In this document: piece after piece, positions 1 to 10,993 of the stretch
Layout of the letters: the number at the start of each line of letters is the position of its first letter
How positions within the stretch are numbered: the stretch's first letter is position 1
NCBI GenBank assembly: GCA_005406025.1
Contig: BGZK01000004.1
Span: 1,302,001 to 1,366,000, forward strand
Length of the DNA stretch: 64,000 nt
From: Eumeta japonica
Taxonomy: Eukaryota; Arthropoda; Insecta; Lepidoptera; Psychidae
Direction: 5' to 3'
Position numbers and translations under genes: made by a program
The notes under the pieces: model-generated
Database searches by the model: none
The model's input: only the letters and a program-made list of their open reading frames with translations
What the model was told of the DNA's origin: nothing

Positions 1-779
1 ATAACTTCCAACTTGATCATGACCTGTTAACCGTTACTTGTAGTTAGCGCTCATCACTTTCACAGTTAATTAAATCGTTCTAGAAATTCGCGCTAAGTTA
101 AATTCTAACGTGGTACACCCACGTTATCCGTTTAGTCTTTCCCGAAATCACACTTAAGGAGCGTAAGACTGGACCGAGTCGATCAAGTAATCCTTGACAT
201 ATGAACATGAAGTCGCTATCAATACAATGTGCTCACTTCGTCTCGCTTTATATGGCCTTTGCAAAACCTATGGTAGTTCAACAAGCGCTTTGCGTGCTAT
301 ACGTGTCTTGCATTAAGACAGGTGGAATCTTCAAGCCTAGTTTGAATCGTTAACATGAAACTATATTAAATGTTTAGTATTAAAACAACCAATACGTATA
401 TCCTTTTGATGATAAATCGGTGGTTTCTTTCTAAGAATGTTTTGTGGCAAATAAAAAAAATCACCTTAGGATAACTCTGTTAAGGCATATTGGTTCAGTG
501 GTTAAGAACCTCGATTTGGAATCAGATGAGACCAAGTCGATATTGACCACGGACGAAGTGACTAATGACTTTTTGACTTATATTCGGTTTTATTGTACAA
601 ATTTCCACAGGATAAGTACGTCTTTCAACAAATTCTACCATTTTTCAAACGATGAATTCTTTATCACTTTAGATATCACATCTGTTCCGAGGTGTAGTGT
701 TTGTCTTTTAATAAATATATTAGCAGTAATAGTATATGTTGTATTAAGATGTCACCAAATAAGAGTTGACTTTTAGACC
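1..779. other. Intergenic, no gene recognised
   Basis: AT-rich sequence without recognisable coding content. A 110-codon open frame at 444-776 has no domain and an ordinary AT-rich composition. At about 491-510 the string GGTTCAGTGGTTAAGAACC resembles the A-box end of a tRNA-derived SINE, but no matching B-box follows, so it is at most a decayed SINE. Confidence 0.5.
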
Positions 780-1085
780 CATCTTCGACTGGTGAAATAC
801 CACACTTTCGCAGAATACAGAGTAACAGCCTCCACTGGTGTGTTTCGTTTCGTCCAGTGAGTGAGAATTTCAGTAGTCGACTCCCTCCATCAAACCATTC
901 CTCTATCTACCACCTCCTTCCCTCTTATCAACCCACTCCCCTCTCCCCACATATCCTGTTTCCATCCGAGAGGTCGGCAACGCGCTCATTACGCCTCTGG
1001 GGTAGCGAAGTCGATGGGTGGCGATGACCGAATGCTTTTTCATGGCTCGAGTGCTCGTTTGCTATATGTTATAAATAAAAATAAT
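780..1085 (+). repeat. Dispersed lepidopteran repeat, copy 1
   Basis: First of five copies in the window of one interspersed repeat. Marks visible here are CTGGTGAAATACCAC near the start, TTTCGTCCAGTGAGTGAG at about 847, a C/T-rich middle with almost no G, then GGTCGGCAACGCGCT followed by a GATGGGTGGCGATGACC block and GCTCGTTTGCT. It ends in an A-rich tail (ATAAATAAAAATAATT). This pattern recurs in moth and butterfly genomes; it may be a SINE or the 3' end of a LINE. The open frames across it are by-products of the low-G middle and are not genes. Confidence 0.7.
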
Positions 1086-2257
1086 TGAAGGCAGGAAAAC
1101 TGTTATTTTAACAGGAACGACATTGCGTTCCACTCGCGTTCTTATCGACCCCTAGTTCCCTGTCTTCCTCCATTGTCAAGGATATAATAGTGGTAATATA
1201 TAGTACTTGATGTGTTTGTCCTTGTTTTGTACTCGCAGACGTCTTCCACGATTGTCCTTTCATTACATAGTTCTTGTATTTATCCCTCCATTTCATTTTA
1301 TTTTCGTAGAGAATTACACATCGCTATTATCACATTACATACACGCTATTGTACATCGCAGTCAATAAAATTGGTTTTTATTGGCCAATTTTTTGATCCT
1401 TTTCGGCACTCGTCTCTTTATCGATCAGGGCGTTATCTTTTATATTCTTTTCACCCAAATTGGTTTCGCTACAGGTCTAATTGAATTTCAATGAGTAATA
1501 ATGTTTATGTAAGTGGATAAGTACTACGCTTAGGGCATTTTTTATATATAAAACACAATACGTTCAATTTTAGTCTTTTAAAACGTTCGTGATATGTATT
1601 TTTAATTGACTAAATTTTAATTTAACTGTTGGACTTATAATGTTTTGAAATGAATTAAATGCATACCACTTAAAAATTGCTCTAGCTCCTTATATTTCAA
1701 AAAGAAATACATTTTAGCTATGAAGTCATAAACCAAAATAGCAATGACAACATATTTGCCATAATGAACATCAAATTGGAGCGTCCAGTAAGAACGCCTT
1801 CGCACCGCCATGCACCCTTTTTGACAACTGCACAATTAAGAATTTTTCCAACCCACATCAATATATGCAGAATATGCAGTGCATATTGATGTGAGTTGCA
1901 AAAAAATAGCAATCTTCACGTCTTTTAAGAAAAAAACGTTATCGTGAAACCCATCTACCGAAGTAGGGTCACCAAAATCTTCAAAGACACTTGAAATTCC
2001 GGCACGCATTAAACCGACGAAAGACTTTTTTAAGAATTGTAAAAGTATGTACTTATGTTGGTATGTTTATACTTGAGATTAGTAAGACAAGTACTTATGC
2101 TATATAAGTACGTTAGGTAATAAGATAAGTTCTTTAGATAAGTACCTAAATTCCAGTCTAGGTTGTACTTAATACGTTTCTTAAACAAACATGAAGATTT
2201 AGATCTTGTTTTGTGTCATATCACATCAATACAAGAGCGGATCCAGCCTTCAAACCA
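1086..2257. other. Intergenic, no gene recognised
   Basis: AT-rich with short open frames only. A small inverted repeat (ACATCAATATATGC paired with GCATATTGATGT) lies at about 1855-1892. Confidence 0.5.
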
Positions 2258-2338
2258 AACCTAATTAGGGTCTATCTGATTTAACCATTATTATCGTCAC
2301 GTTAATAATGGTTCAATCAGGTAGCCCCTAATTAGGTT
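2258..2338. repeat. Hairpin with 36-bp arms
   Basis: Left arm 2258-2293 begins AACCTAATTAGGG. Right arm 2303-2338 ends CCCCTAATTAGGTT. The arms match at 33 of 36 positions across a 9-nt loop. The size and pairing fit either a very short fold-back MITE or a precursor-microRNA-like hairpin. I do not recognise it as a known microRNA. Confidence 0.75.
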
Positions 2339-3344
2339 CCAATAAAAAGATAAAAACTCACCTCAATTCAGTAATAATTTTGTAACTATTGCCAACCATT
2401 AGTTTTACCAAAAAAAAGTCTCTAAAATGTCTCTAAAACGGTTGACGCTGCAGTCCATCTCAAAAACTTTCCCCTGTGATGTTTAACATCTGTCTTTAAG
2501 CTCTTTAGTTATAAATATTGTCTATGAGTTTTTGAGCTTGAAAATTTGAGAGATAATTGAACTTGCAAGCCATCACTGAAACTTTTTAATACCTTCGCAC
2601 TCACGGCGTTCAAAAATATAATAGTAATAAATTATTGAGATCATTACGTTAAAGACATCAATTTTATTGCTTTATCAAGTTCTCCGGACTCGAAAATATG
2701 ATACTAATACATTTTGAGCTCTTGTATTTCAAAAAAGTAATACTTATGTACATAAAAAGGCTTTTTTTTAAATTTTTTTTTTTACTATATCTTTCGAACG
2801 CGTCGTTCAATTTTGATATGCTTTATGGCATCCCACAATTTTATAAAGAGAAAAACATAACCGAGTACCAAATATTAAGTATCTCCAATGTATATAAAAA
2901 TAAAGTCAAATTTTTCGAAATCTTCTATAACCATATCTCTCAAAGGAGCTGACCGTTTTTGGTGTATATGTGGCGAATGCTGTTCTTAAAGAATGCAACT
3001 AGTTGATTTTGAAATTTATCGGTTGAGCAGTTTACAAAATATTCTCAAAAACACTTTTTAAAAATATTTCCCCAACCATATTTTTTGAACAAATAAACCG
3101 ATTTTTATGCAGTTTTGCATTAGTCGAAGCAACTGTTTGGGGAAAAGAACAGATTACATATTGCTATGGACCGGTAGAAAAGTCTAAAGATTATTTAAAA
3201 AAAAATTATCTTTATTTTTGAGATTCCTCAAAATCTACCGGGTGAAACCAATTTGACGTTTTAGAAAGTCTAAGTTGAATGGACCCTTTTCGAATGACGC
3301 GAATAGATTTCAATTGGTTAATCCGTTTAAAAGTTATGAGACGC

Positions 3345-3346
<2 letters not shown>
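2339..3346. other. Non-genic AT-rich block ending in a LINE/SINE-like tail
   Basis: No coding signal; the open frame at 2698-2952 is AT-rich and featureless. The last 150 bases (for example TCAATTGGTTAATCCGTTTA at about 3310) resemble the 3' end of lepidopteran interspersed repeats and run directly into the (AC) microsatellite, as such tails often do. Confidence 0.4.

Positions 3347-3382
<36 letters not shown>
3347..3382. repeat. (AC)18 microsatellite
   Basis: Uninterrupted AC dinucleotide run of 36 bases directly after a repeat-like 3' tail. It is likely to vary in length between individuals. Confidence 0.97.
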
Positions 3383-3384
<2 letters not shown>

Positions 3385-3954
3385 TACTCGAAAATATTAC
3401 TCGATATTATTACAGATATCATTCGGAAAATGGCCGAAATAGATTCCTTAGACCCTAAAACGTCAAGATATAGTGAAAACTCGTTTTTCGAAAGATGTGG
3501 TGAAAAATGAAACTTTCCAATTATTATAGTAAATAATTATAGTAAATTTTCGATCATTGACATACATTAATTAGGCTTAGTAAGATTTAATCAAAAGATT
3601 TTTTTATCGTTTCAATAAAAGCTATTTTATTGGAGATATTAATGCAGATATTATAATTAGTTTTATTCATATTGTCATTTTGTAATCATTATTCACTTTT
3701 GTTTATAATATTTATTTATTTCATAGTATGTTATACACTTTTCAATCATAGGCTTATGGTGGCTGATATGAGAAATATACATTTAATTTTATCATATTAT
3801 AACAACAACAAAATCTAAAACGCTCATGACCTGATAATGTAACGGGTAAATATGACAGCCTAACACGACGTTTTTTTTTTCATCCCTTACTAAATATTCC
3901 TTTTACTTGTTTAAAAAAGTTTCACTTCTAATATCTACTAAAGCAGGTTGTACG
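3383..3954. other. Intergenic, no gene recognised
   Basis: AT-rich sequence in which I see no coding region, repeat boundary or RNA gene. Confidence 0.5.
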
Positions 3955-4125
3955 AATCCGCCCCCGTTGTACGGCGAACTAAGTCGCCTAGGGGGCGAGG
4001 GGAAGGGCGGAGGGAGAAAAAAATGAAATGATATTGCGCTCGTGAAAGATTTATCGTCCCGCCTTGAAATTCTGTTGTTCGCCGTGACCGGCGCGCGCGC
4101 CGAGGTGCGCGCGTAATATAATGAG
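3955..4125. other. GC-rich patch
   Basis: Local GC and CpG enrichment in an AT-rich background (a CGCCTAGGGGGCGAGGGGAA stretch and a GGCGCGCGCGCCGAGGTGCG stretch). No open reading frame of note spans it. It could be regulatory or the remains of an inserted element. Confidence 0.4.
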
Positions 4126-4261
4126 GTTTTTACTTAAACATAGAGAAAGCCGTTTAAGGTTCTGAACGGAACTTGGAGTCCTCGCGGTCCCGTCTGTCTA
4201 TAAACTCGCTGGTCTCCACCGTAATAGTATGGGATTTGAATAAAACAGAACTTGAAAATTG

Positions 4262-4500
4262 TACTTAATTGTATTTTCTATTTTTTTTCATAGCATTTTC
4301 AAGATCCAAACGAGCATACGAGCCTCCATAGATTAGGTGGATACCGCCACCCATGGCCACTGGCAATCCTAGATAAGTCACCGGTGCGTTGTCGGCCTCT
4401 TGAATGGGAAAAAGATATCTGACGAAGGGGAGATTGAACTGATGGAGGGAGAGTGTGGTGATATAGGAGGCAGTGGGCCACTGAAAGCCTCAATCATGAA
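4262..4500 (-). repeat. Dispersed lepidopteran repeat, copy 2
   Basis: Minus-strand copy of the repeat at 780-1085. Read on the minus strand it shows AGAGGCCGACAACGCACCGG, then GGCCATGGGTGGCGGTATCC, then ATGCTCGTTTGG and an A-rich tail reaching 4262. The 64-codon open frame inside is incidental. Confidence 0.7.
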
Positions 4501-4999
4501 ATGAAATATTTTTCCTCATCGTTTGCCGCCATCCCCTTCATTAAAAAGTGCTCATTATAGTCTCACTATTTTGATATACCAAATAACGTTTTCAGTATAA
4601 CGAATAATTAAATTTACACTCATCCAAATTGAATACTTTATAATTCTACATTGGTTATAGGCTATTAAGTTGAGTTCTCACTTCAAGTGAACGTACTCAA
4701 AAAAAAAATTATAGGTAGTGTTGCGGTAGAATATACCCCGAACTAGATAAATACGTTTCACAGAAAATCCACTACAACAAATAAATAATGCTATAATTCT
4801 CTATTTTATTGACCACAAACGGAACCGGATCTTTCTTGGGTTTCAATGGAATGTCAAAAGCGTATTTACATAATACTAGAATATTTCGGTTTTTGTCTAA
4901 TCATTAAAATTTCACATATTCTTATATGTAAAATATTTAAAAAAAGAATTAAAAACAAAAATAAAAACAAGATGGTGTAAAAAATCCTATGAAGCATGA
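4501..4999. other. Intergenic, no gene recognised
   Basis: AT-rich, no coding or repeat signal recognised. Confidence 0.5.
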
Positions 5000-5084
5000 C
5001 AAATATTTGCCGTCGGAGGCATACGTGTAGAAAGAATCGCAGCGAGTAGGGAAAGACGCTGATGCCTCCGAACGCAAATATTTG
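5000..5084. repeat. 85-nt hairpin, 23-bp stem
   Basis: Left arm 5000-5022 (CAAATATTTGCCGTCGGAGG then CAT) pairs with right arm 5062-5084 at 21 of 23 positions. The two mismatches are adjacent, and the loop is 39 nt. The GC-rich half of the stem stands out from its AT-rich surroundings. The geometry is close to an animal pre-microRNA, but a minimal fold-back element would look the same. Expression is unknown. Confidence 0.65.
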
Positions 5085-6957
5085 GCTCATTTAATTGGAT
5101 GATTTTTTACAGCATTTTGTTTCCATGTTTTTAGGTTACTTTTAGGCACTCAGGCTTTTATAATTATTAATATTTGTTTATTTACTACTTCCTAGTTATC
5201 TTTTAACAATAAACAAATATTGCTTACACATCATTAGCGGTGTCAACGTTAAGAATTGTTGTAATAATTATTATAAACTTTTATTGATATATTGATATTA
5301 ATTAATACTAATGAATTATAAATTCAAATTGTGTAAATCTGAAATAGAGGTTATAGTTGTAAAATGATTTAGAGAAATTCATCTTATTTTTGAGAGACCC
5401 GCTCAGTGATATGCCACTCATAATGACATGCAATTTTTTTCATCTCTTCCGCTATTTCGTATTTTATAGTCGGCATTTCGGTTTTATAATAATTATTTTT
5501 CACGTTAATAAGACTTATTATAAGATAATATAGGTACTTTATCACAGCCATATTATTCGTTTTGAAAATTTAAGTAAGAATGATTGCTACACCAAATTAT
5601 AATCATTATATTATAGATCCTAAATGGTCATTGAAAATGAAAAATAATTAGAGATACCTAAAGATAATTTTCAAAGACCTATTCAATTGTACCTCACGTG
5701 ATATATTCAATCGACTTTCATTTTTTTACAATATGGCGTCTGGTTTACGCCATATTGCATTTCGATTGCAGTTATGTCCTTAGTGACACTAATAAGACAA
5801 ATGAATTGAGGTCAGAATTATCAAAATCGGCCCATGAGCTTGGTCTCTAAATCACCACAAAGGAACAAACATACGTACATACATATATACATATATAGAC
5901 CTCCTTTAGATCGCGCAGTCGTATTGTATTGTATCGTATTGTATTTTAACCAATTCACGATTTTCACTAAACACTCGTTCATGGTTCATCCGGTTGAATT
6001 TAAACTTTGATCATATAAGGGAAAACGAGAGGGACTTTATAAAAATACCTATCATTTATCCCCGATTTCACTCACGTGTTTTCTTTATTAGGCCGATTTA
6101 CTGAACCGATTGAAAAAATATTTCATTAATAGAAAACTTCTCTACCGCCGAATAAAAGATGCTCGAGAATAAGAGACGAATACTCATACGTGCCTTAGAT
6201 TCGTCCAAATCAAAACTGCAACCAACAGCGGGACCTGATTTGAAAGCGGGACAGGGAGCAAAATCAAAAGCGGGATAAGGAGAGAAGTCGAGTGTGGAAG
6301 CGGTATCGCAAGGAAAAGCATGTAGGGAAATAGAATCAGAAAGGGTACCGCGATTGAAATCGTTGACGCGGTTACAATTATGTCTCACAATCAGATCGAT
6401 CGATATAATAGACGAATTCATTCCATGTTCATGCGGGCGAAGTCGCGAGCGGAAAATTAATGTATACGACATTTCTTCGATATTTTTTCTTATTCCTTAC
6501 TGCATATTAATGAAAGTGTGTTGTGAATAAATTCTTATTTCGATTCTTCTGCTGTACATCACCATCTTGACTTTAAGGAAATATTTTCACATTAAAATCC
6601 CATCTTCGTTGTTGAGTTGGCCCTATAATGGAGATTGATTTATGTATGTATGCCATGTGTCCCCGAAATTCCCGTTTCTCCATTCAGTTTATTTATTTAT
6701 AAAATTGGGACTGTGATAAAACGGGAAGATTTAATAATTAAGATGTAAAGTTCTAGTGTTAAAAATATATAATTATGTACGATATGGAATTATTTTGTCG
6801 CAGACGAAGAAGCTTAATTATCGTTAAAGGTTACGAAGAACTTATAAAATGTTATATTTCTTATTAGAGTTAATTTATTTTTAACTTTTTAGTTCATTGT
6901 ATTAACAAATAATAAAAGCTTGTTTTAAAACAAGGTCTTTTTTCTTTAATTTTATTT
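5085..6957. other. Intergenic with repeat tails
   Basis: No gene recognised. A LINE/SINE-like tail lies at about 5815-5920 (AAAATCGGCCCATGAGCTTG followed by an ACATACGTACATACATATAT run), and short TATTG-type iterations lie at about 5925-5950. At 6200-6300 there are irregular repeats of a GCGGGA-containing unit. At about 6433 GCGGGCGAAGTCGCGAGC matches the GC-rich motif commonly found near the 3' end of lepidopteran LINEs. Open frames at 6098-6530 cover these repeats and are not supported as genes. Confidence 0.45.
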
Positions 6958-7377
6958 TTAACTTTTTATTATTTGTAATTCGAGTTGTGTATGTAATGTA
7001 TGTATGCTATCGATATCTTGCCTATTTGTGCGTTGTTCTAACGATTCGTTTTTCCTTATCTCTTGTGTATGCACTCTTGCAATAATTTGCATATTGGTAC
7101 GTTGTTCTAAAGATTCGTTTTTCTTTCTCTCTTGTGCATGTATTCTATCGATATCTCGCCTATTTGTGCGTTGTTCTAACGATTCGTTTTCTCTATGTTC
7201 AGCTACTGCTAACCTTATTTTTTCTAAGCGTTGCCGCTTGTGAACATCACCTTCATTAGTACGAAAACGTTCCATCCTCTCATAGGTCCATTGTAGAGGG
7301 ATAAGGGTTTCATTACAACAGGGTTCGCCCTGATACCCTGAGGCGCAACGTTGGCGATCTGAAATGTTTATACACAC
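6958..7377 (-). CDS. Small repetitive ORF, possible Helitron N-terminal fragment
   Basis: A 139-codon open frame with three internal repeats of 23 residues (69 bp; DNA anchors at about 7021, 7090 and 7159) built on the motif N-E-S-L-E-Q-R-T-N followed by D-I-D-R-I-H-A-Q-E. The product would be highly charged and helical. Charged repeats with E-x-x-E-Q-R-T motifs occur near the N terminus of insect Helitron Rep-helicase proteins, and the window has a Helitron helicase remnant at 53.4 kb, so a Helitron fragment is the best guess. No catalytic domain is present. The sequence just upstream on the minus strand ends in ACATTTCAG, a possible splice acceptor, so the true start is uncertain. A simple minisatellite that happens to be open is the alternative. 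Confidence 0.35.
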   Translation of the reverse strand: MCINISDRQRCASGYQGEPCCNETLIPLQWTYERMERFRTNEGDVHKRQRLEKIRLAVAEHRENESLEQRTNRRDIDRIHAQERKKNESLEQRTNMQIIARVHTQEIRKNESLEQRTNRQDIDSIHTLHTQLELQIIKS

Positions 7378-7509
7378 TCATACCATTCAGCCCTCTTCAC
7401 GTGCTCACCTTGACATTGGGTCATCCATCTAATCAGTAAGACATAATCCACATTAATAACAAACGGAACGAACTTTTTTCCCAAATTTGTTGAAATTTCA
7501 TTTTCACGC
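7378..7509. other. Spacer before the tandem array
   Basis: Short AT-rich spacer with nothing recognised. Confidence 0.4.
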
Positions 7510-7985
7510 CTACCAAGATACTAGTCAAGACGAATCAAACGAGCCCAAACTCGATGGGGTTGCGTAGTTTATTTAGGGAGTTTCTATGGCCACCTTCCAG
7601 CTCCATAAGGCCATGATTACTATATAGTATCAAAGTACTCATCAAGACGAACTAAACGAGCCCAAACAATGGGGTTGCGTCGTCCATTAATTACGGAATT
7701 CCTATGGCCACCTTCCAGCTCCATCATCAGACCCTGGTAACTATATTGTATCAAAGTACTTGTCAAGACGAATTAAACGAGTCCAAACTTGATGGGATTG
7801 CAACGTTTAATTACGGAGTTCCTATGGCCACCTTCCAGCTCCATCATCAGACCCTGGCTATCATATAGTATCAAAGTATTTGTCAAGACAAATCAAATGA
7901 GTTCAAACTCGATGGGATTGCGTCGTTTAATTATGGAGTTCCTATGACCACCGCCCAGCTTCATTATCAGATCAGCTCTATGTCA
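7510..7985. repeat. 120-bp tandem array, four units
   Basis: Four head-to-tail units of about 117-121 bp. The anchor GTATCAAAGTA occurs at 7627, 7748 and 7868, and a diverged first unit starts near 7510. Each unit carries GTCAAGACGAAT-like sequence, GATGGGATTGCG-like sequence and GGCCACCTTCCAGCTCCAT. The array runs into a LINE-like tail at 7986-8090 (TTTGAGCTCAATCGGAAACC), so it is probably the 3' untranslated repeat region of a retroelement and not an independent satellite. Confidence 0.85.
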
Positions 7986-8090
7986 TAATAATATTACATT
8001 GTCATTTAATTTATACATGCATGCAAAATTTGAGCTCAATCGGAAACCGGGAAGTGGATCAAATTTAACTTGCAAGATTACATTGACGAA

Positions 8091-10993
8091 GTACATTGAC
8101 TTCAGTTATGGCACATGAAATATAATTATACAATAGTTCAGTATTATAGCTTAATTAAAATAAACAGTTAAGATATAAAATGAATCAGACGGCTGATTTT
8201 ATTGTGTATTTGTATCGCGACACTTAAACAAGTAATTCTTCAGGTAGTAAACCAACTTTTACGTTGATCTCTTTACTTTGAGCGAGCTTATTAAACACTG
8301 TCCTAAAAGGCTCATCAAGATAAGCTTTATGACTTCAGTATTAATAAAGCGACACTGCCTACCTTAAAAATGAAGACAGCGTGATGTAGGTCGCCCACCA
8401 TTTTGATCTATTTTCGACGGATAGGCCTTAATCAATTTCTTATATTTCAATTTACAGACAAACGGACACATGAATAAAAAACTATTGTGTTAACATATAA
8501 TTAATAACTATTACTATATACGTACGATATTAGACAATTAATTCAAATGTTTTCATTAGAAGAAATATAGTCAATCCCTTCAAAATGTCCATTGCATGGT
8601 AATTTTCTCACAGCAATGATATGAGCGATCTTATGTCCATTTTGCATTGTGACGCCAACACGAATAATTCTTTAGCCGTATTAAACGACTTTTGGTATTA
8701 ATCTTTTAATCTCATTATCTCGAGTGGACTTATCGACGCCGAATCAACGATTAATTATTATCTATTAATTGCGCGGGCGCGAGGTGAACGTTATTTTGAA
8801 GGCCTCATTAAAAACGGAAAATGGGAAATTCCGAAGCCGATTGAATTGCACGCGCGTTATTATTCTTTTCGCTAGTGATAAAGTCCACATTTGTCATATT
8901 GGTTTCGTCGACAATTGTACCGTCCGATCGACTTACAGTAACATTAGCTTTGCGGCTCAGTAAGCGTGGATCCATAGCCTTGATCGACATTTTGATGCAC
9001 ATTATGACAGTAATTTATCCCTCTATCTTGGTCTCTCGATTTTTCTTTCTTGCTTTCTCTTTCGCTTTCATTTACACTATTGCTTCCCCTTCACTTCACC
9101 CTCTCTCTCTATTTCCATCTTTTCGTCCTTACCCTCATCCTTTTCAATTTTTATCTCACTTCTCCACTCCTCTGCCTCACTAATTAACGCGAGCAAATAA
9201 ACACTGGCAACCTAATAAAATATGAATGACAAATTTTAAATTTATCTTTTACTACATCTTACACAAAGTTTATTAGAATAATTTTTGTGCCTTATATTTC
9301 ACGCAATTGTGATGATGTATTATGTAATACATTTTGCCAAAAGCAACTAAGGTATTGCAGAGTTTTAAGAAGATGAACTGCAAAGTCATTGACAAACGGT
9401 AGCTTATATTTGACGTAACCGTGTGTTCTATTAGTTTTATATAATATTTGAGTTTGACTTATAATTTTATTCTTACTTGCAACATAGAAAATAATACTGT
9501 GGTGGAAATATGAAATAAATGGTTTGATTAACGAATTAATAAGGGCACTTCAATGTCTATACATAGATTTCAGTGCCTGCGTCAAAATAAACAAAATATG
9601 TACTGATTAGTTTGATATCTGTAAAGATATCAATTATAAATGTGTAGTTTCAGCATGGCTATTCAACCTATTCATAAATATCTGTACATATGATGAGAAA
9701 AAGCATAATGTGCTACTAATCACCTTACCCACGCTCCATACTAGTTGTGATCTGCAGGTCGACACCAATTAACTCTACACATTTCAACTCTGCACATTTT
9801 AATTGTTCAGATTTTCTATATACCACAGGGAGTATTTTTAGGCCAAAAAGTTGCCGCCCGCGACCTCGCTCCCGATTTTGTACGAAATAGAATACGAATG
9901 ATTCTTTCATTTGACCTATTCTTCAACCCAGTACGTTACGACTGCGCTGGTCGCTTTCGTCTCCTGATGTCAACAGAGCAGACTACCAAGTCAGACACTT
10001 GTCTTTGTTAGCCACTATAGGTGCTCTGCCGCGTATACTGCTTTGCTCGCGATCTTAGAGGTGTAGCTAGATCTTTCTGGGTAGCTCCAGTGGGGGGTGT
10101 CTTCGCCACCCACTGCCCAGAGGTCCCCTTTCAGGGTGATGGTGTCCTTGCCGCCTACCACTGCTGGCAACTAGGTTTTCAAGGTGATCTAAAATTAAAA
10201 TATTGTTAAAACACCTTTCGTTTGAATTTTCATAGACACGGACAATATGTCCGGTTCCACTATCAAGCGCTCCTATTAGTCCGCACTTTTATGAATTAGA
10301 TTAACGCCAATTGCACAGTTCGCAATGAAGACTGAAGTAGGTAAAAATTCAAGACAAAAGGAATAAAAATATTCGATGTATTTTTAATTTAACGTACATT
10401 AATTTTTCGTTTATTTTTACATTTTTAAGCATGGCCCTAAGGATATTTAATAATTTTTGATTTACTATAACTTTACAGGCGCACACTTATGGAACGCTTA
10501 ACGGCCCCTTTTTTATTTGGTTGATCGCTTGACTATTTTCAAAAAACGGAAGCTCACCAATTTAAGTCGTAGAAATAATACCTCTGAACACTAGGTGTCT
10601 ATAGAGGTGCAGAACTTGACTTCTGATATATCGATACGTATGCTATATACTATAGTAGACTGTAGAAGACTAGTTGCAGTACTGAGCAGGTGTAGGAATG
10701 CAGGCTGAATGCAGCGCACAGCTGCATTCTTAAACTATTTTCTGCTATTCTCGGATTCGTCCTTCAAAGAGCGACCAATTAGACGGGTCGATTTAGACCA
10801 ATTAAACCCAAGCGGCCTCGTTCGTGGGTCATCCACGACCTTTCCTTGGTCGCAGGTGCGGGACGGAAGACTTATTTATTGGCTCATGCCAGGGCGTCTT
10901 CTCGTCGGAGATACAACCCCGACGGATCCAGGTGGTAATGGTCCCTTTTCGGGGTCTAATTCGTGGGGTCTAGCTCTCGCAGTGTATCTGATT
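8091..10993. other. Intergenic, no supported gene
   Basis: About 2.9 kb without a supported gene. A moderately GC-rich stretch at 8760-8950 carries overlapping short open frames on both strands. The part above about 10500 may be the 3' untranslated region of the adjacent minus-strand LINE. A 160-codon plus-strand open frame at 10709-11191 lies antisense to that LINE and is not a gene. Confidence 0.4.

Noticed and set aside
8937..9002. Possible minus-strand first exon (M-C-I-K-M-S-I-K-A-M-D-P then a GTAAGT donor)
   Set aside because: Only 22 codons, no promoter, partner exon or homologue recognised; insufficient support.
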